Part shown: positions 1 through 9,556 of the stretch, in pieces
How the letters are laid out: every line of letters starts with the position of its first letter
Numbering within the stretch: the stretch's first letter is position 1
DNA from: Progne subis subis
Taxonomy: Eukaryota; Chordata; Aves; Passeriformes; Hirundinidae
Reading direction: 5' to 3'
Length of the DNA stretch: 64,000 bases
Assembly (NCBI GenBank): GCA_022316685.1
Contig: JAKJHU010000385.1
Location: forward strand, 62,001-126,000
The notes under the pieces: generated by a model
Told to the model about the DNA's origin: nothing
Databases searched by the model: none
The model's input: only the letters and a program-made list of their open reading frames with translations
Translations under genes and position numbers: made by a program

Positions 1-355
1 TCCAGTATGGAATCAGGGAATCCCTGCTTCTCGGGAACAGGGAATTGCTGAGAGGTTTTGCATGGCTGTCTGCTGTTTTCTGCTTCTAACAGCTTCTTGC
101 GTACTTGTAAGAATATTGGAATAAATAAAGAAATTTTGGTTTCCCCATTTTCAACTTCTGAAGTTATTAATTTTCCCACATCATCCCAAAATGGAACCGA
201 ATTTATATCTTGTAAAGTACTGTCTGGAATCTCAGCTGACAACCAGGAAATAAATTTGATTAAGAGCTTATCAGGAAATTTTAGATCTGTTGAAATGTTT
301 CTAAGTTGTTTAAAAGCACTCACTCTTTTGATTTCTCGATAAACGTATGCCCATG
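1..355 (-). pseudogene. gag: gag matrix start, class II ERV (partial)
   Basis: A methionine-glycine start (ATG at 355-353), suited to N-myristoylation, opens a matrix-like reading frame. After about seven codons the frame must shift to continue into a long open stretch (roughly 340-1) with amphipathic helices typical of betaretroviral matrix. Matrix targets Gag to the plasma membrane. The frameshift marks it as a relic, and the 3' part lies outside the window. Class II assignment rests on the primer site and general matrix pattern, not on a database search. Confidence 0.6.
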
Positions 356-922
356 TTTAAAAGGCAAACTGTTCGAAAAATTTTAACCTCTGATGTGAAA
401 AACCAAAGACGCCACTGCGCCCGCTCGCTCCCGAGGTATCAGAGGCACGGCGGGCTGGCTGCGGCTCGGGGCGGCTCTCTGTAGCTGATTTTCCCGACTG
501 CGGGGACATGGGCAGGGGCGTGTCCCGGTGCCGGCTTCTGTCCCGGGACCCTCCCGTGGCTAGCCCCACCCCAAAAATGCACGGTTTTCCCCGGTACACG
601 GAACTCCAGCCATTCCGTAGGGAAAAAAAAATCTCTAACCGCGTTACGCAACACACTGCAGCGCAGGGTCCTAAAGCCCTCTCACTATTAAACTATAGGG
701 ATCTTCTAGCGGACCCTGGGGCACGTGTTCCAACGTCAGGGTTTTCTGTCTAAAGGTCGACTCACTTTTGTAGTAAAAGCGAACTCCCGACCCTGTCCTG
801 GCACCCCGAGCTGCTCGAAAGCAGCCGATAGTGGCCAGGTAGTTGCACCTCCCAAAGAGCTTTATTAACCCCTGAAATAGGGAGTCCCGCTTCATGCGTG
901 GGCTTATTAATATTTCATAACA

Positions 923-940
923 AACCGACGTTGGGGGCCA
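923..940 (-). other. Primer-binding site, tRNA-Lys-like
   Basis: The minus strand reads TGGCCCCCAACGTCGGTT directly after the LTR. By my recall of primer sites this matches the tRNA-Lys(1,2) type at about 14 of 18 positions. The position, two bases past the LTR, is what makes the call. Confidence 0.65.
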
Positions 941-942
941 AC

Positions 943-1237
943 TGAAACTATACTTCCCTCTAGCCACCCCCCCAGCACTCTCTAGCTCAGTTATTCAGGG
1001 GTTTTAGGGAAATATATTTCAGAGAGACAGAATAGAGATTTCAAAAGAGTGGCTCTCACCCCCAGCTTCCGTCCAAGCTTTATTCTTGATGTGATGTTCC
1101 AGGAGGCCGAGAAAGAGAGAGTGAACCAGGAAGAAATAGGGGTATATCTAGTTTTGGGCCAAGGAAAGATATTGGCCCTGAGCCAATAGGGTCAGGACTA
1201 GGTATGATAGGGAAAAAGGGTTGAACTACATAGCACA
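943..1237 (-). repeat. 5' LTR of class II provirus
   Basis: The 295-bp element starts TGTGCTATG and ends with CA on the minus strand. A polyadenylation signal AATAAA (plus-strand TTTATT near 1080) sits in the expected R region. It is followed two bases later by the primer site. Retroviral LTRs are bounded by TG...CA, as here. Confidence 0.75.
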
Positions 1238-1282
1238 GGTTTCAGGGGGACTCTGAGGGGAAAAAACATTCCTCAGAGGAAC

Positions 1283-2373
1283 ACAACAGCAGAACGCCTC
1301 TGCAGCTCCCTTGGAGCTCCTGGCAGACACTGCAAGGCACTGGGAGGCCTCCGCACAACCTTCTCTTCTCCAGCCTGAGCAGCTCCAATTCTCTCTCAAG
1401 CTGTCTCCACAGGAGAGCTGCTCACCTTCGCAACCCGCTGGCCTCCTCTGCACTTGCTGCAACACTTGCATGGCCTGATGTGCTGGCCACAGCAGGAGTG
1501 GAAGCCCTGCTCCAGGTCTGGCCCTGCCTGAGCAGCTTCATTCCACAGGCTCAGGCGACGTGTCTGGCTGCTCAGTCCCAGCTGCTGTAACTGGGCAGGA
1601 TGAGTGCTGCCGCTGGATCACCAGAGTGATGGCCACGGCTCGCATGGGCCCGGCCCCATCCCTTGGGCATCTCTGGTGAGGGCAAGCCCAGTCCTGCGTG
1701 GGCCACCTGCAGTCTGGCAAGAGGCTGCCCGTGCCAGCCTCTGCTGTCACCAGGCAGGGGCAGCAGCCGGCCGTGCTAGCGCTGCTTCCAGCCTGCTGCG
1801 AGTCACACAGCGGGAGAGGGACAGCTTGGCTCCGGGCACTGGCCACTCCCAACCCATTGCTGCAAGGCAGCGATGAAAGCGCACGCACCCTGGCAAGCAG
1901 CTGCGGCAGCTGTGCTGTCCTTCCCCTCAAGGGAAAGAGGGACAGCGTGCCCTCAGAGCCCCTGGCTCTCATGGCAGCAGCTCACACAGCTGCCCACGCA
2001 GCAACAGACACATGTTCTCTGGACACATAATGAGCTCTGCGTGTCTTTGTTTCCCATTGCTTCACGTGCTCAGGTTGCCGGTCCCTCTGAGGCACCGGCA
2101 AAAGGCCAGCACACACCTTCAGCCCCCACTCCTCATGTGCAACAAGTTCTTCTGCTCTCTTTGGCCTTTCGGCTGTCCTCAGCTGTTGATTTCAACTTCC
2201 CCACTCGCAGCGTCCTGCGTCCCTTCACTCTGCCCGCTCTTCCCACACAGGCTAGCCCTTCAGTGGAGGCCTGCCTTGTGTCCCCTCTACTCCCCAAAAT
2301 GTGCTCTGCATCCCACCGTGCCGGCAAGGCAGCCGCCGTAGCCTTTCGTGGCAGTGGGGGGTCACAGCCCCAG
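1283..2373 (+). repeat. Duplicon segment X, copy 1
   Basis: This roughly 1.09-kb segment recurs in inverted orientation at 6495-7580 with high identity. Its first 200 bases resemble the 3' part of a CR1 LINE in antisense. The rest is GC-rich, with long open frames in several phases on both strands, which is what GC-rich low-stop sequence produces; no frame has a recognisable domain. In the second copy X lies upstream of paralogue B, so it may belong to the ancestral promoter side of the gene family. Confidence 0.7.
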
Positions 2374-3509
2374 CACCCCTGCACCAGCCCCAGAGCTGCC
2401 ACTCGCTGCCTGCAGGTGAGCCTGAGGACACTCTGCAGTGGGCAGCATCAGCTCCTGAGCCTGCACTTGCCTGCCCTTGAGCCTCCCTGGGCAAAGGGGA
2501 AATCGGGCAGGGACGGGACTGCAGGGAGCGGCCATGACCCTCACTCTTGGGAAATCCACAGCCAGAACCAGGCAGCCCCTGCCTGCAGCATGGCGCAGGC
2601 ACGGCCACGGCCACACAGGCTGGGCCCTGTGGCCACCCAAGTCATTTCCTCCCCATCAACTGCTGCCAGGCACCAGGCTGCTGTGAAGCGCTGGAGAGGC
2701 TGCTCTTGCAGCGGGGCTGCCCTGGCCACGTGCAAAGTCATAGTTCCACGTGGTTGCCCCATCCCTGCTTGTGCTGGTTCTTTTTGAGAGACCCAGATGA
2801 GCGTCGATGGCAAAAGGCACCACACTTGCCCTCTGTCCTGGGGCATATCATGGCTTTATTCTGGGCTCCTGCCCTGCCGGCCGCAGCTCTTCCTTAGCTC
2901 CTTCCCTGTCCCCACCGGTGCCAGAGAGACAGAGCTGCCGGCAGTCACAGGCCTTTTTCCCAGAGCGGGGAAGGGCCTAGAGGCAGGTCCAAGCCACTCC
3001 CCAATCAGGGAGAAGGTGGGAGTGGAACAGAGTTGGGTTCCATTCCAGCCTGGGGAGTGGACGCAGCGAAGCAGGGACAAACAAGGTGCTCCACTTTCCA
3101 AGGGGAACAGGGAAGAAAACATCACAAACACCAAGATCAAAAGGAAACACAGTATCAACCAAATGAACACACTTTAACACTTGCTCCCACAAGGATGGGC
3201 AGCAGAGTGTTTGGAGAAGCAGAATGGAGCCGTAACTGTGTCTCTACAAAGCCTCCAAGCACTGGTATATGGGTCAGCCCCGCAGGCATCTCTCTCAGAA
3301 GGATGTCAGTGGAAATGGCAAAAACACGGGTGAGGGTTGCACAGTGATACTTGCTCAGCCTCAGAGGACAAACAGGAGTTTAAAGCGAGTCGTTGGGAAT
3401 GGCCCAGGATCCCCGGCCCGTAGTCAAGCCCTGCAATGAGCCAGTTCCTGGGAAGAAAAGAGCCCTCTCCCAGCAGGAACACTGCCACAGCTCTTTGTGG
3501 AAAGGCTAA
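2374..3509. other. GC-rich stretch without a recognised gene
   Basis: This holds the 3' flank of the minus-strand gene ending at 3515 and the continuation of segment X. Open frames exist on both strands, but none has a start context, domain or paralogue conservation that I can support. Confidence 0.5.
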
Positions 3510-3515
3510 TTTATT
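3510..3515 (-). terminator. Polyadenylation signal of paralogue A
   Basis: The minus strand reads AATAAA and overlaps the last base of the TAA stop codon at 3517-3515. The implied 3' untranslated region is very short. Confidence 0.5.
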
Positions 3516-4756
3516 TAACACCTAGGGTGGAAGGGCCCTCCGAGGCCTGTGACCACCTGCCTGGGCTGCAGGGACCGTCTCGGGGCAGCCTCCTGGAGAC
3601 GACGCAAGCGCCATGGTCTCGTGGGCGCTGTCTGTGCCACCGAGCTGGGGCTGTTGCTGCCTGAGTCAGGCACAGCATCCTGGGAGCCCTGAGCTGGACA
3701 CTGGTGGCTGCAGGATGTTTGTGGCTCAGCCACCTGCTCCTGGGAATGCCTCTCCTTCTCCAACTGGGCTCCTGTTTGTGCTTCCCAGCTTTCCCTGGCT
3801 GTGTCAGTGTCCTGGGACACGCTGGGGCTCTCCATGTGCACGGGATGCTGTTGATGTGGAGGAAAGCAGGAGGAGATGTCCAGCGCTTGCCCAGGGTGCG
3901 CAAGCGCGGAGGCTTTCTTGAGAGGCTGGGAAGGCTGGAGCCCTCCAGGAGGGAATGTGTGGGAGAGAGGCAGGAACTGGGTGCCAGGGACGGGTCTTGG
4001 CAGGCGCAGGATCTTGAAGGGCTGGGGGCTCTCAGCAGGGATGGAGGCTGTGGCAAGCTGCTGGCAGGGAGGCGGCGTCTCGGCGCTGGGGAGGTTCTGC
4101 GAGGGAGGGAGGCGCTTGAGATCAGGGAGGGACTTGCAGGGTTGGAGGCCGTCAGAGGCGGTGGAGGCTCCCGGAAGGCTGGATGTGGGCCAGGCCGAGC
4201 TTCTCCCAGGGATGGTTGGTGTCCAACACAATCTCCTGGAAGGGCTGGAGGCTGTGCCAGGAATGGCCCCTCTGGCTGGGAGGAGCCTGCCGGAGGCACG
4301 GAAGCGCCCGGAGCAGTGGGATGAGGCACAGCAGGGCAGGTGGCCTCGCTTGCCCAGCTGCTTCAGGTGCGCCCACAGCGCCCGCCACATGGCAGGATGA
4401 AGCGTAGCCCATGTCCCACGGTGAGCCCGGAGCAGCAGCATCAGCCCCTGCAGCTCCTTGGCCACGGTGATGCAGGGGCCGCAGCTGCCGGGTCTCTTGG
4501 AGCAAGTGGCAGGAGCATCGGGACCCCTCCGAGGGCTTGCGCCAGGCCCTGAGGCCCTGGCAGCCACAGGGGCTCCTGGGCTCCTGCCTGGGCCCCTGGC
4601 CCGGCCCCCGAGCTGCTTGCCCGGCCTCCGAGTCCCGGCCTGCCGGCCCTGCCGTGCCCGGTGGCCAATGACCCAGCGGACAGCCACCGTGGCCAGCAGC
4701 TGGGCAAGTGCAGCCAGCAGGACGCTGACGTCGCTCACGGCTCCGACACGTGCCAT
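3515..4756 (-). CDS. Unrecognised basic/proline-rich protein, paralogue A
   Basis: A 413-residue open frame. I chose the ATG at 4756 because frames starting further upstream would run through the TATA box at 4791-4798. The protein begins MARVGAVSDV, has one hydrophobic segment (about residues 8-30), then an Arg/Gly-rich stretch (about 30-75), a more helical region with several cysteines (about 85-150), and a long Pro/Ser/Leu-rich tail. The stop TAA overlaps an AATAAA signal (3510-3515), supporting a real transcript end. Paralogue B (8039-8761) shares the first roughly 170 residues and the promoter. The layout of a signal anchor plus Arg-rich segment plus Pro-rich tail loosely recalls SPATA31-type spermatid proteins, but that is a weak analogy and I assign no function. 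An intron in the tail cannot be excluded. Confidence 0.55.
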   Translation of the reverse strand: MARVGAVSDVSVLLAALAQLLATVAVRWVIGHRARQGRQAGTRRPGKQLGGRARGPGRSPGAPVAARASGPGASPRRGPDAPATCSKRPGSCGPCITVAKELQGLMLLLRAHRGTWATLHPAMWRALWAHLKQLGKRGHLPCCASSHCSGRFRASGRLLPARGAIPGTASSPSRRLCWTPTIPGRSSAWPTSSLPGASTASDGLQPCKSLPDLKRLPPSQNLPSAETPPPCQQLATASIPAESPQPFKILRLPRPVPGTQFLPLSHTFPPGGLQPSQPLKKASALAHPGQALDISSCFPPHQQHPVHMESPSVSQDTDTARESWEAQTGAQLEKERHSQEQVAEPQTSCSHQCPAQGSQDAVPDSGSNSPSSVAQTAPTRPWRLRRLQEAAPRRSLQPRQVVTGLGGPFHPRC

Positions 4757-4891
4757 CGCCACTGCACTGGCGACTGTGGGGCCGGCCCGCCTTATATAGG
4801 GATGGCCCGGTGACCTCACAATGCTGGGGCCAACACACAGCGTGACATCACAGCCCAGCCTCAGGCCGCTGTCACGCCATTTGTGACCTCA
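4757..4891 (-). promoter_or_regulatory. Promoter of paralogue A: TATA box and three CRE-like sites
   Basis: On the minus strand TATATAAG (4798-4791) lies about 35 bases before the ATG. Upstream are three CRE-like elements: TGACCTCA (4811-4818), TGACATCA (4843-4850) and TGACCTCA (4884-4891), written on the plus strand. The same three sites at nearly the same spacing precede paralogue B. CRE plus TATA promoters with short leaders are common in genes expressed late in spermatogenesis; that expression pattern is inference here. Confidence 0.55.
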
Positions 4892-5057
4892 CAGCACCGC
4901 CTGCCTCAGGGCCAGCAAGACCCACTCAGGCACCAGGGCGCTGATGGCCAGGAAAGGCCTGCCACTGAAAATGGGAGCCCAGGCCGTGGCAGCCAAGCTC
5001 TCCCAGGAGCACGGGCCACATCAGGAAGAGGTCAGGTGCCACCAATGCCTAGGCCCT

Positions 5058-5577
5058 TGTAGAAAAATGCCTTCTTCCCTCCTGCTGCTGAGGACTCCAG
5101 GACGGTGTAGATGAATGTAGACAAGAGATCTCTGAAGTTGGGTCTTAGAAGAACAGGTTTATTTTGTAGAGTGTGAGGCCTTGCTTGGAGCTGCCAGGCG
5201 CAGCTGTGGCATGGCCTTGGAAGGTGGGGGCAAGTAACAGATAAAGAAATTCCAAGAGCAAGATGCAAGAGGCAAGAGAGAGGAGCAAAGGAGAGAAGAG
5301 AACAGAAGCGCGGCCCACTCTCGCAGCCCTCTGATAAGGGGTCTCGAGGTGGGCTGTAACAGGCTTGTGCCAATGGGGTTACAGATACTTGCTACTTCAG
5401 GGGGGGTTACATGTGTGGGATGAATTATACATTGGGGGTTGTTTTTGCAGGCACCTAGTAGCTAGGACATTTTAAACATCAAAAGTTACTTTCAATTCTA
5501 TCTCAGTTACACGTTTCACATTCTCAGAGTCTAAGCAATCATATTTATAGGGCTTTCTGGTTTCATCCTTCCCAACA
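5058..5577 (-). repeat. LTR of alpharetrovirus-like remnant (3' LTR)
   Basis: The 520-bp minus-strand element starts TGTTGGGAAGG at 5577, directly after a polypurine tract ending in gggggaga (about 5578-5590). It ends in CA at 5058. AATAAA is read from plus-strand TTTATT near 5158. It belongs to a different LTR family from the 293-bp LTR at 6202-6494 on the other side of the env relic. Confidence 0.7.
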
Positions 5578-5618
5578 TCTCCCCCGTTCTTATTAGCAAC
5601 TAAAACGCTAGACACTCT

Positions 5619-6165
5619 CTAAATCATTACTTTTTGCACACACTGAAGTATGCAGGGAACCGCTACTAAAACTACAATTACTACTATTAGAACAATCTAA
5701 CCTATCTTACAAAGTTCCTCTAGCCAAGGTGCAAAGCTCAAACCATCAAACAAATTGTCCAGCCAAGATGGGTCATCTATTGTAATTTGGCCAGCTAAAT
5801 CTCTCAATTCTTGCAATTGTTTATGAATGGAAACAGAGTGATTGGATAAATTCATTCATCACAAACCTTCAAAATCCTCACAACCATGTCCATGTGCCAG
5901 AAGAAGGTAATCAATAGCAGCTCTGTTTTTTAAAATGGCATGTCTGATTGCTTCTTCATCTGTCAGCAAGTCACTGATCATAGTAGAGGCAGCATTTACT
6001 TCTTTGCTGAGCCAGCATCTTAACTTGTTCAGTTGTTTTAGGGCAATTGAATAGCTTAGCTGAGGCAGGAAAATGCTAGCAGCAATTGACTCTCCTGAGT
6101 TCCAAGGATGGAAATTACTATCACAGTTGCCCTCATATTCATGTCCCCAGGAGGATCTAATCCTT
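5619..6165 (-). pseudogene. env: Alpharetrovirus-like env transmembrane subunit, broken
   Basis: The minus strand carries an ectodomain open from about 6160 to 5859, with the long helical region and the immunosuppressive-domain-like stretch that precedes the disulfide motif of alpharetroviral TM subunits. The motif starts with Cys in HGCEDFEG, but the two following Cys codons are both TGA (5856-5861). After these the frame continues to a hydrophobic membrane anchor (about 5640-5700) and stops at 5621-5619, about 40 bases before the LTR. TM mediates membrane fusion in intact viruses; the paired stops and the lost surface subunit make this a relic. It is 5'-truncated where it meets another LTR at 6202. 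Confidence 0.75.
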
Positions 6166-6201
6166 CTGCTTTTTTTTGACTGCTTTTTTGACACTGGGAG
6201 C

Positions 6202-6494
6202 TGCTGCCTCCCCTGAGGCGTAGCGACCTGTTTCGGGTACAACACGGCAGCCACACCCAGGCTGCTCGGGCCACCAGCTCACAGACACCAATGTGGTGGA
6301 CGGCTAATGGCATTTATTAACTGATTACATGGAGTTACAAAACCTCTGTTTACTACATCATATCCGTCTGCTTACGTTGCAAGTTATGTGTTGCTTACCT
6401 TATCAGGGACACTAAACAACTAAGTGTTGAGGGAGGGGGTCTCTCTGCCCGTACAACGCGATATCTTCCGACCGCCTGTCCCTACTCTCCGACA
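6202..6494 (-). repeat. LTR of the 293-bp class II family, inverted
   Basis: It starts TGTCGGAGAG at 6494 and ends GGCAGCA at 6202 on the minus strand. It matches the two LTRs of the provirus at 9160-13161 throughout, including AATAAA (plus TTTATT near 6316). No primer site follows it; the next bases belong to the alpharetrovirus-like env relic. No target duplication is seen. Confidence 0.85.
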
Positions 6495-7580
6495 GGGCTG
6501 TGACCCCCCACTGCCACCAAAGGCTATGCCGGCTGCCTTGCCGGCACGGTGGGCTGTGGAGCACCCTTTGGGGAGCAGAGGGGACACAAGGCAGGCCTCC
6601 ACTGAAGGGCTAGCCTGTGTGGGAAGAGCGGGCAGAGTGAAGGGACGCAGGACGCTGCGAGTGGGGAAGTTGAAATCAACAGCTGAGGACAGCCGAAAGG
6701 CCAAAGAGAGCAGAAGAATTTGTTGCACATGAGGAGTGGGGGCTGAAGGTGTGTGCTGGCCTTTTGCCACTGCCTCAGAGGGACCGGCAACCTGAGCACG
6801 TGAGGCAATGGGGAACAAAGACACGCAGAGCTCCTTATGTGTCCGGAGAACATGTGTCTGTTGCTGCGTGGGCAGCTGTGTGAGCTGCTGCCATGAGAGC
6901 CAGGCGCTCTGAGGGCACGCCATCCCTGCTTCCCTCGAGGGGAAGGACAGCACAGCTGCCGGAGCTGCTTGCCAGGGTGCATGCGCTTTCATCGCTGCCT
7001 TGCAGCAATGGGTTGGGAGTGGCCAGTGCCTGGAGCCAAGCTGTCCCTCTCCCCGTGTGTGACTCGCAGCAGGCTGGAAGCAGCGCTAGCACGGCCGGCT
7101 GCTGCCCCTGCCTGGTGACAGCAGAGGCTGGCACGGGCAGCCTCTTGCCAGACTGCAGGTGGCCCAGGCAGGACTGGGCTTGCCCTCGGCAGAGATGCCC
7201 AAGGGATGGGGCCGGGCCCATGTGAGCCGTGGCCATCACTCTGGTGATCCAGCAGCAGCACTAATCCTGCCCACTTACAGCAGCTGGGACTGAGCAGCCA
7301 GACACATAGCCTGAGCCTGTGGAATGAAGCTGCCCAGGCAGGGCCAGACCTTGAGCAGGGATTCCACTCCTGGTGTGGCCAGCACATCAGGCCATGCAAG
7401 TGTTGCAGCAAGTGCAGAGGAGGCCAGCGGGTTGCAAAGGTGAGCAGCTCTCCTGTGGAGACAGCTTGAGAGAGAGTCGGAGCTGCTCAGGCTGGAGAAG
7501 AGAAGGTTGTGGGGAGGCCTCCCCGTGCCTTGCAGTGTCTGCCAGGAGCTCGTAGGGAGCTGCAGAGGCATTCTGTGACA
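6495..7580 (-). repeat. Duplicon segment X, copy 2 (inverted)
   Basis: This is the reverse complement of 1283-2373 with scattered substitutions. The homology is cut at 6495 by the 293-bp LTR. It lies between the head-to-head paralogues A and B. No domain is recognised in any frame. Confidence 0.75.
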
Positions 7581-7889
7581 GCAATTGTAGGGATAGGCTA
7601 AGGGGTTGGAGCTGGCAGGCAGGTGGGGAGAGCTGCCTGGGCATGGGGAACTGCAGCCGCCTTTGTGTCTGCAGGATCTTCTCCGGCATAGGGCAGAGGC
7701 TGTTCCCAGCCAGCAGTTCCACAGCCTTGGGGGAGCCATGGGCTAGGCATTGGTGGCACCTGACCTCTTCCTGATGTGGCCCGGGCTCCTGGGAGCGCTT
7801 GGCTGCCACGGCCTGGGCTCCCATTTTCAGTGGCAGGCCTTTCCTGGCCATCAGCGCCCTGCTGCCTGAGTAGGTCTTGCTGGCCCTGA

Positions 7890-8038
7890 GGCAGGCGGTG
7901 CTGTGAGGTCACAAATGGCGTGACAGCGGCCTGAGGCTGGGCTGTGATGTCACGCCGTGTGGCGGCCCCAGCATTGTGAGGTCACCGGGCCATCCCTATA
8001 TAAGGCGGGCCGGCCCCACAGCCGCCAGTGCAGTGGCG
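7890..8038 (+). promoter_or_regulatory. Promoter of paralogue B: TATA box and three CRE-like sites
   Basis: TATATAAG at 7997-8004 lies about 35-42 bases before the ATG at 8039, so the leader would be only some 10-15 nt. TGAGGTCA (7904-7911), TGATGTCA (7945-7952) and TGAGGTCA (7977-7984) mirror the promoter of paralogue A. Conservation extends upstream to about 7745, then stops where copy A meets the LTR at 5058. Confidence 0.55.
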
Positions 8039-8761
8039 ATGGCACGTGTCAGAGCCGTGAGCGACGTCAGCGTCCTGCTGGCTGCACTTGCCCTGCTGCT
8101 GGCCACGGTGGCTGTCCGCTGGGTCATTGGCCACCGGGCACGGCAGGGCCGGCAGGCCGGGACTCGGAGGCCGCGCAAGCAGCTCCGGGGCCGGGCCAGG
8201 GGCCCAGGCAGGAGCCCAGGAGCCCCTGTGGCTGCCAGGGCCTCCGGGCCTGGTGCAAGCCCTCGGAGGCGTCCCGATGCTCCCACCACTTGCTCCAAGG
8301 GACCCGGCAGCTGCGGCCCCTGCGTCAGCGTGGCTGAGGAGCTGCAGGGGCTGATGCTGCTGCTCCGGGCTCACCGTGGGACATGGGCTACGCTTCATCC
8401 TGCCATGTGGCGGGCGCTGTGGGCGCACCTGCAGCAGCTGGGCAAGCGAGGCCATCTGCCCTGCTGTGCCTTGTCCCACTGCTCCGGGCGCTTCCGTGCC
8501 TCCGGCAGGCTCCTCCCAGCCAGAGGGGCCATTCCTGGCACAGCCTCCAGCCCTTCCAGGCACCTGTGGGGCTGCGCAGACAGCCCTGCCCCGTGCTCTG
8601 ATGGGCTCTGGGCCTGCAGAGAGGCCGGGCAGGGCTGGCCATGGCCGGGAACATGCCCGGAGCCCCGCAGGAGGATGGAGCTGGGCCACAGCCAAACTGC
8701 CCTGAAAACCTGGGCTGAGCAGCCAGGGCTGGCAATGGCTGGGGACAGAGGCTGGCGCTGA
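8039..8761 (+). CDS. Unrecognised basic protein, paralogue B (3'-divergent)
   Basis: A 240-residue open frame starting MARVRAVSDV. It has the same hydrophobic segment (about 8-30), Arg-rich stretch and Cys-containing middle as paralogue A, with few differences up to about residue 172 (base 8556). The remaining residues are unrelated to A, so the original Pro-rich tail has been replaced or deleted. No polyadenylation signal is obvious close to the stop. The frame has stayed open in the shared part in both copies, which together with the conserved promoter argues for a real gene, though GC-rich sequence also has few stops. It may be a truncated, still transcribed copy or a pseudogene. Function unknown. 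Confidence 0.5.
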   Translation: MARVRAVSDVSVLLAALALLLATVAVRWVIGHRARQGRQAGTRRPRKQLRGRARGPGRSPGAPVAARASGPGASPRRRPDAPTTCSKGPGSCGPCVSVAEELQGLMLLLRAHRGTWATLHPAMWRALWAHLQQLGKRGHLPCCALSHCSGRFRASGRLLPARGAIPGTASSPSRHLWGCADSPAPCSDGLWACREAGQGWPWPGTCPEPRRRMELGHSQTALKTWAEQPGLAMAGDRGWR

Positions 8762-9159
8762 CAAATGTCCTGGGCCGTGTTCCTGCTCTGTCCATGCCAC
8801 CAAGGGCACAGAGCAGAGTCCTCTCTGGGCCACTTGCCTGTTTTCAATGCCTTCCACAGGCTCTGGCCTTGCCCCACAAGGCCTGGGCTGAGTCCTGCCC
8901 CTGCACGCTCACACGGGCTGAGATGGACACTGATGGTTTCTGTGGCAGGCTCTCTCAGCCCAGCCCAGCTCCCTCCAAGCTCTGCCAGCTGCCCTGAGCT
9001 CTCGGCAGCACCAAGGGCCTCTCCCCAGCACAGCCCAGCCGGCTCTGGCCCCACAGCTCTGCTCAGGGCAGGCTGCTCTGGGCTGGGCCCCACGGCCTCA
9101 GCCCCTTGCAAGGGCACAGCAGCAGCTGCAGCTCAGACAGAACTCAGCCATGGGGAAGG
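8762..9159. other. 3' flank of paralogue B, no gene seen
   Basis: GC-rich sequence with open frames on both strands but no recognisable domain. It ends exactly where the 5' LTR of the next provirus begins. Confidence 0.5.
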
Positions 9160-9452
9160 TGTGGGAGATTAGGGACAGGCAGTCGGAAGATATCACGTTG
9201 TACGGGCAGACAGAACCCCTCCCTCAACACTTAGTTGTTTAGCGTCCTTGATAAGGTAAGCAACACGTAACTTGTAACGTAAGCAGACGGATGTGATGTA
9301 GAAAACAGAGGTTTTATAACTCCATGTAACCAGTTAATAAAAGCCATTTGCCATCCACCACACTGGTGTCTGTGAGCTGGTGGCCCGAGGAGCCTGGGTG
9401 TGGCTGCCATGTTGTTCCCGAAACAGGTCGCTACGCCTCAGCGGAGGCAGCA
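9160..9452 (+). repeat. 5' LTR, 293-bp class II family
   Basis: It begins TGTGGGAGATTAGG and ends GGAGGCAGCA. AATAAA lies near 9331. Two bases after its end the primer site begins. The same family occurs at 12869-13161 and, inverted, at 6202-6494. Confidence 0.9.
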
Positions 9453-9454
9453 AG

Positions 9455-9474
9455 TGGTGCCGAAACCCCTGGGA
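9455..9474 (+). other. Primer-binding site, tRNA-Phe-like
   Basis: TGGTGCCGAAACCC begins two bases after the 5' LTR. This matches the tRNA-Phe 3' end as I recall it, apart from a two-base difference (ct) before the final GGGA. Confidence 0.6.
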
Positions 9475-9556
9475 GTCGCCCGGGAGATCGGCAGTCGCCT
9501 GGACGGGTGAACAACGGCCGAGCTGCGAGGGGGACGCCCCAGGACCCGTGAGGAGG

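Larger units (their letters stand above)
1..1237 (-). mobile_element. Class II (betaretrovirus-like) provirus, 5' end
   Basis: Read on the minus strand, the order is LTR (1237-943), primer-binding site (940-923), an untranslated leader of about 560 bp and the start of gag, which leaves the window at base 1. The primer site resembles the tRNA-Lys type used by betaretroviruses, and the gag start fits a class II matrix domain. Only the 5' end is visible, so the state of pol and env is unknown. The leader (about 360-922) is GC-rich and holds no convincing gene; short open frames there cross the LTR border and are not taken as coding. Confidence 0.75.

Noticed and set aside
671..967. A 98-codon minus-strand frame at the start of the class II leader
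   Set aside because: It begins inside the LTR and crosses the primer-binding site, so it is not a plausible viral gene.
1226..2787. Long open frames on both strands, up to 304 codons
   Set aside because: GC-rich DNA with few stops. Several frames are open at once, none has a domain, and the inverted copy at 6495-7580 does not favour any one frame.
7982..8857. A 291-codon frame antisense to paralogue B
   Set aside because: It runs through the promoter and TATA box of paralogue B in reverse and has no start context or domain. It is a shadow of a GC-rich gene.
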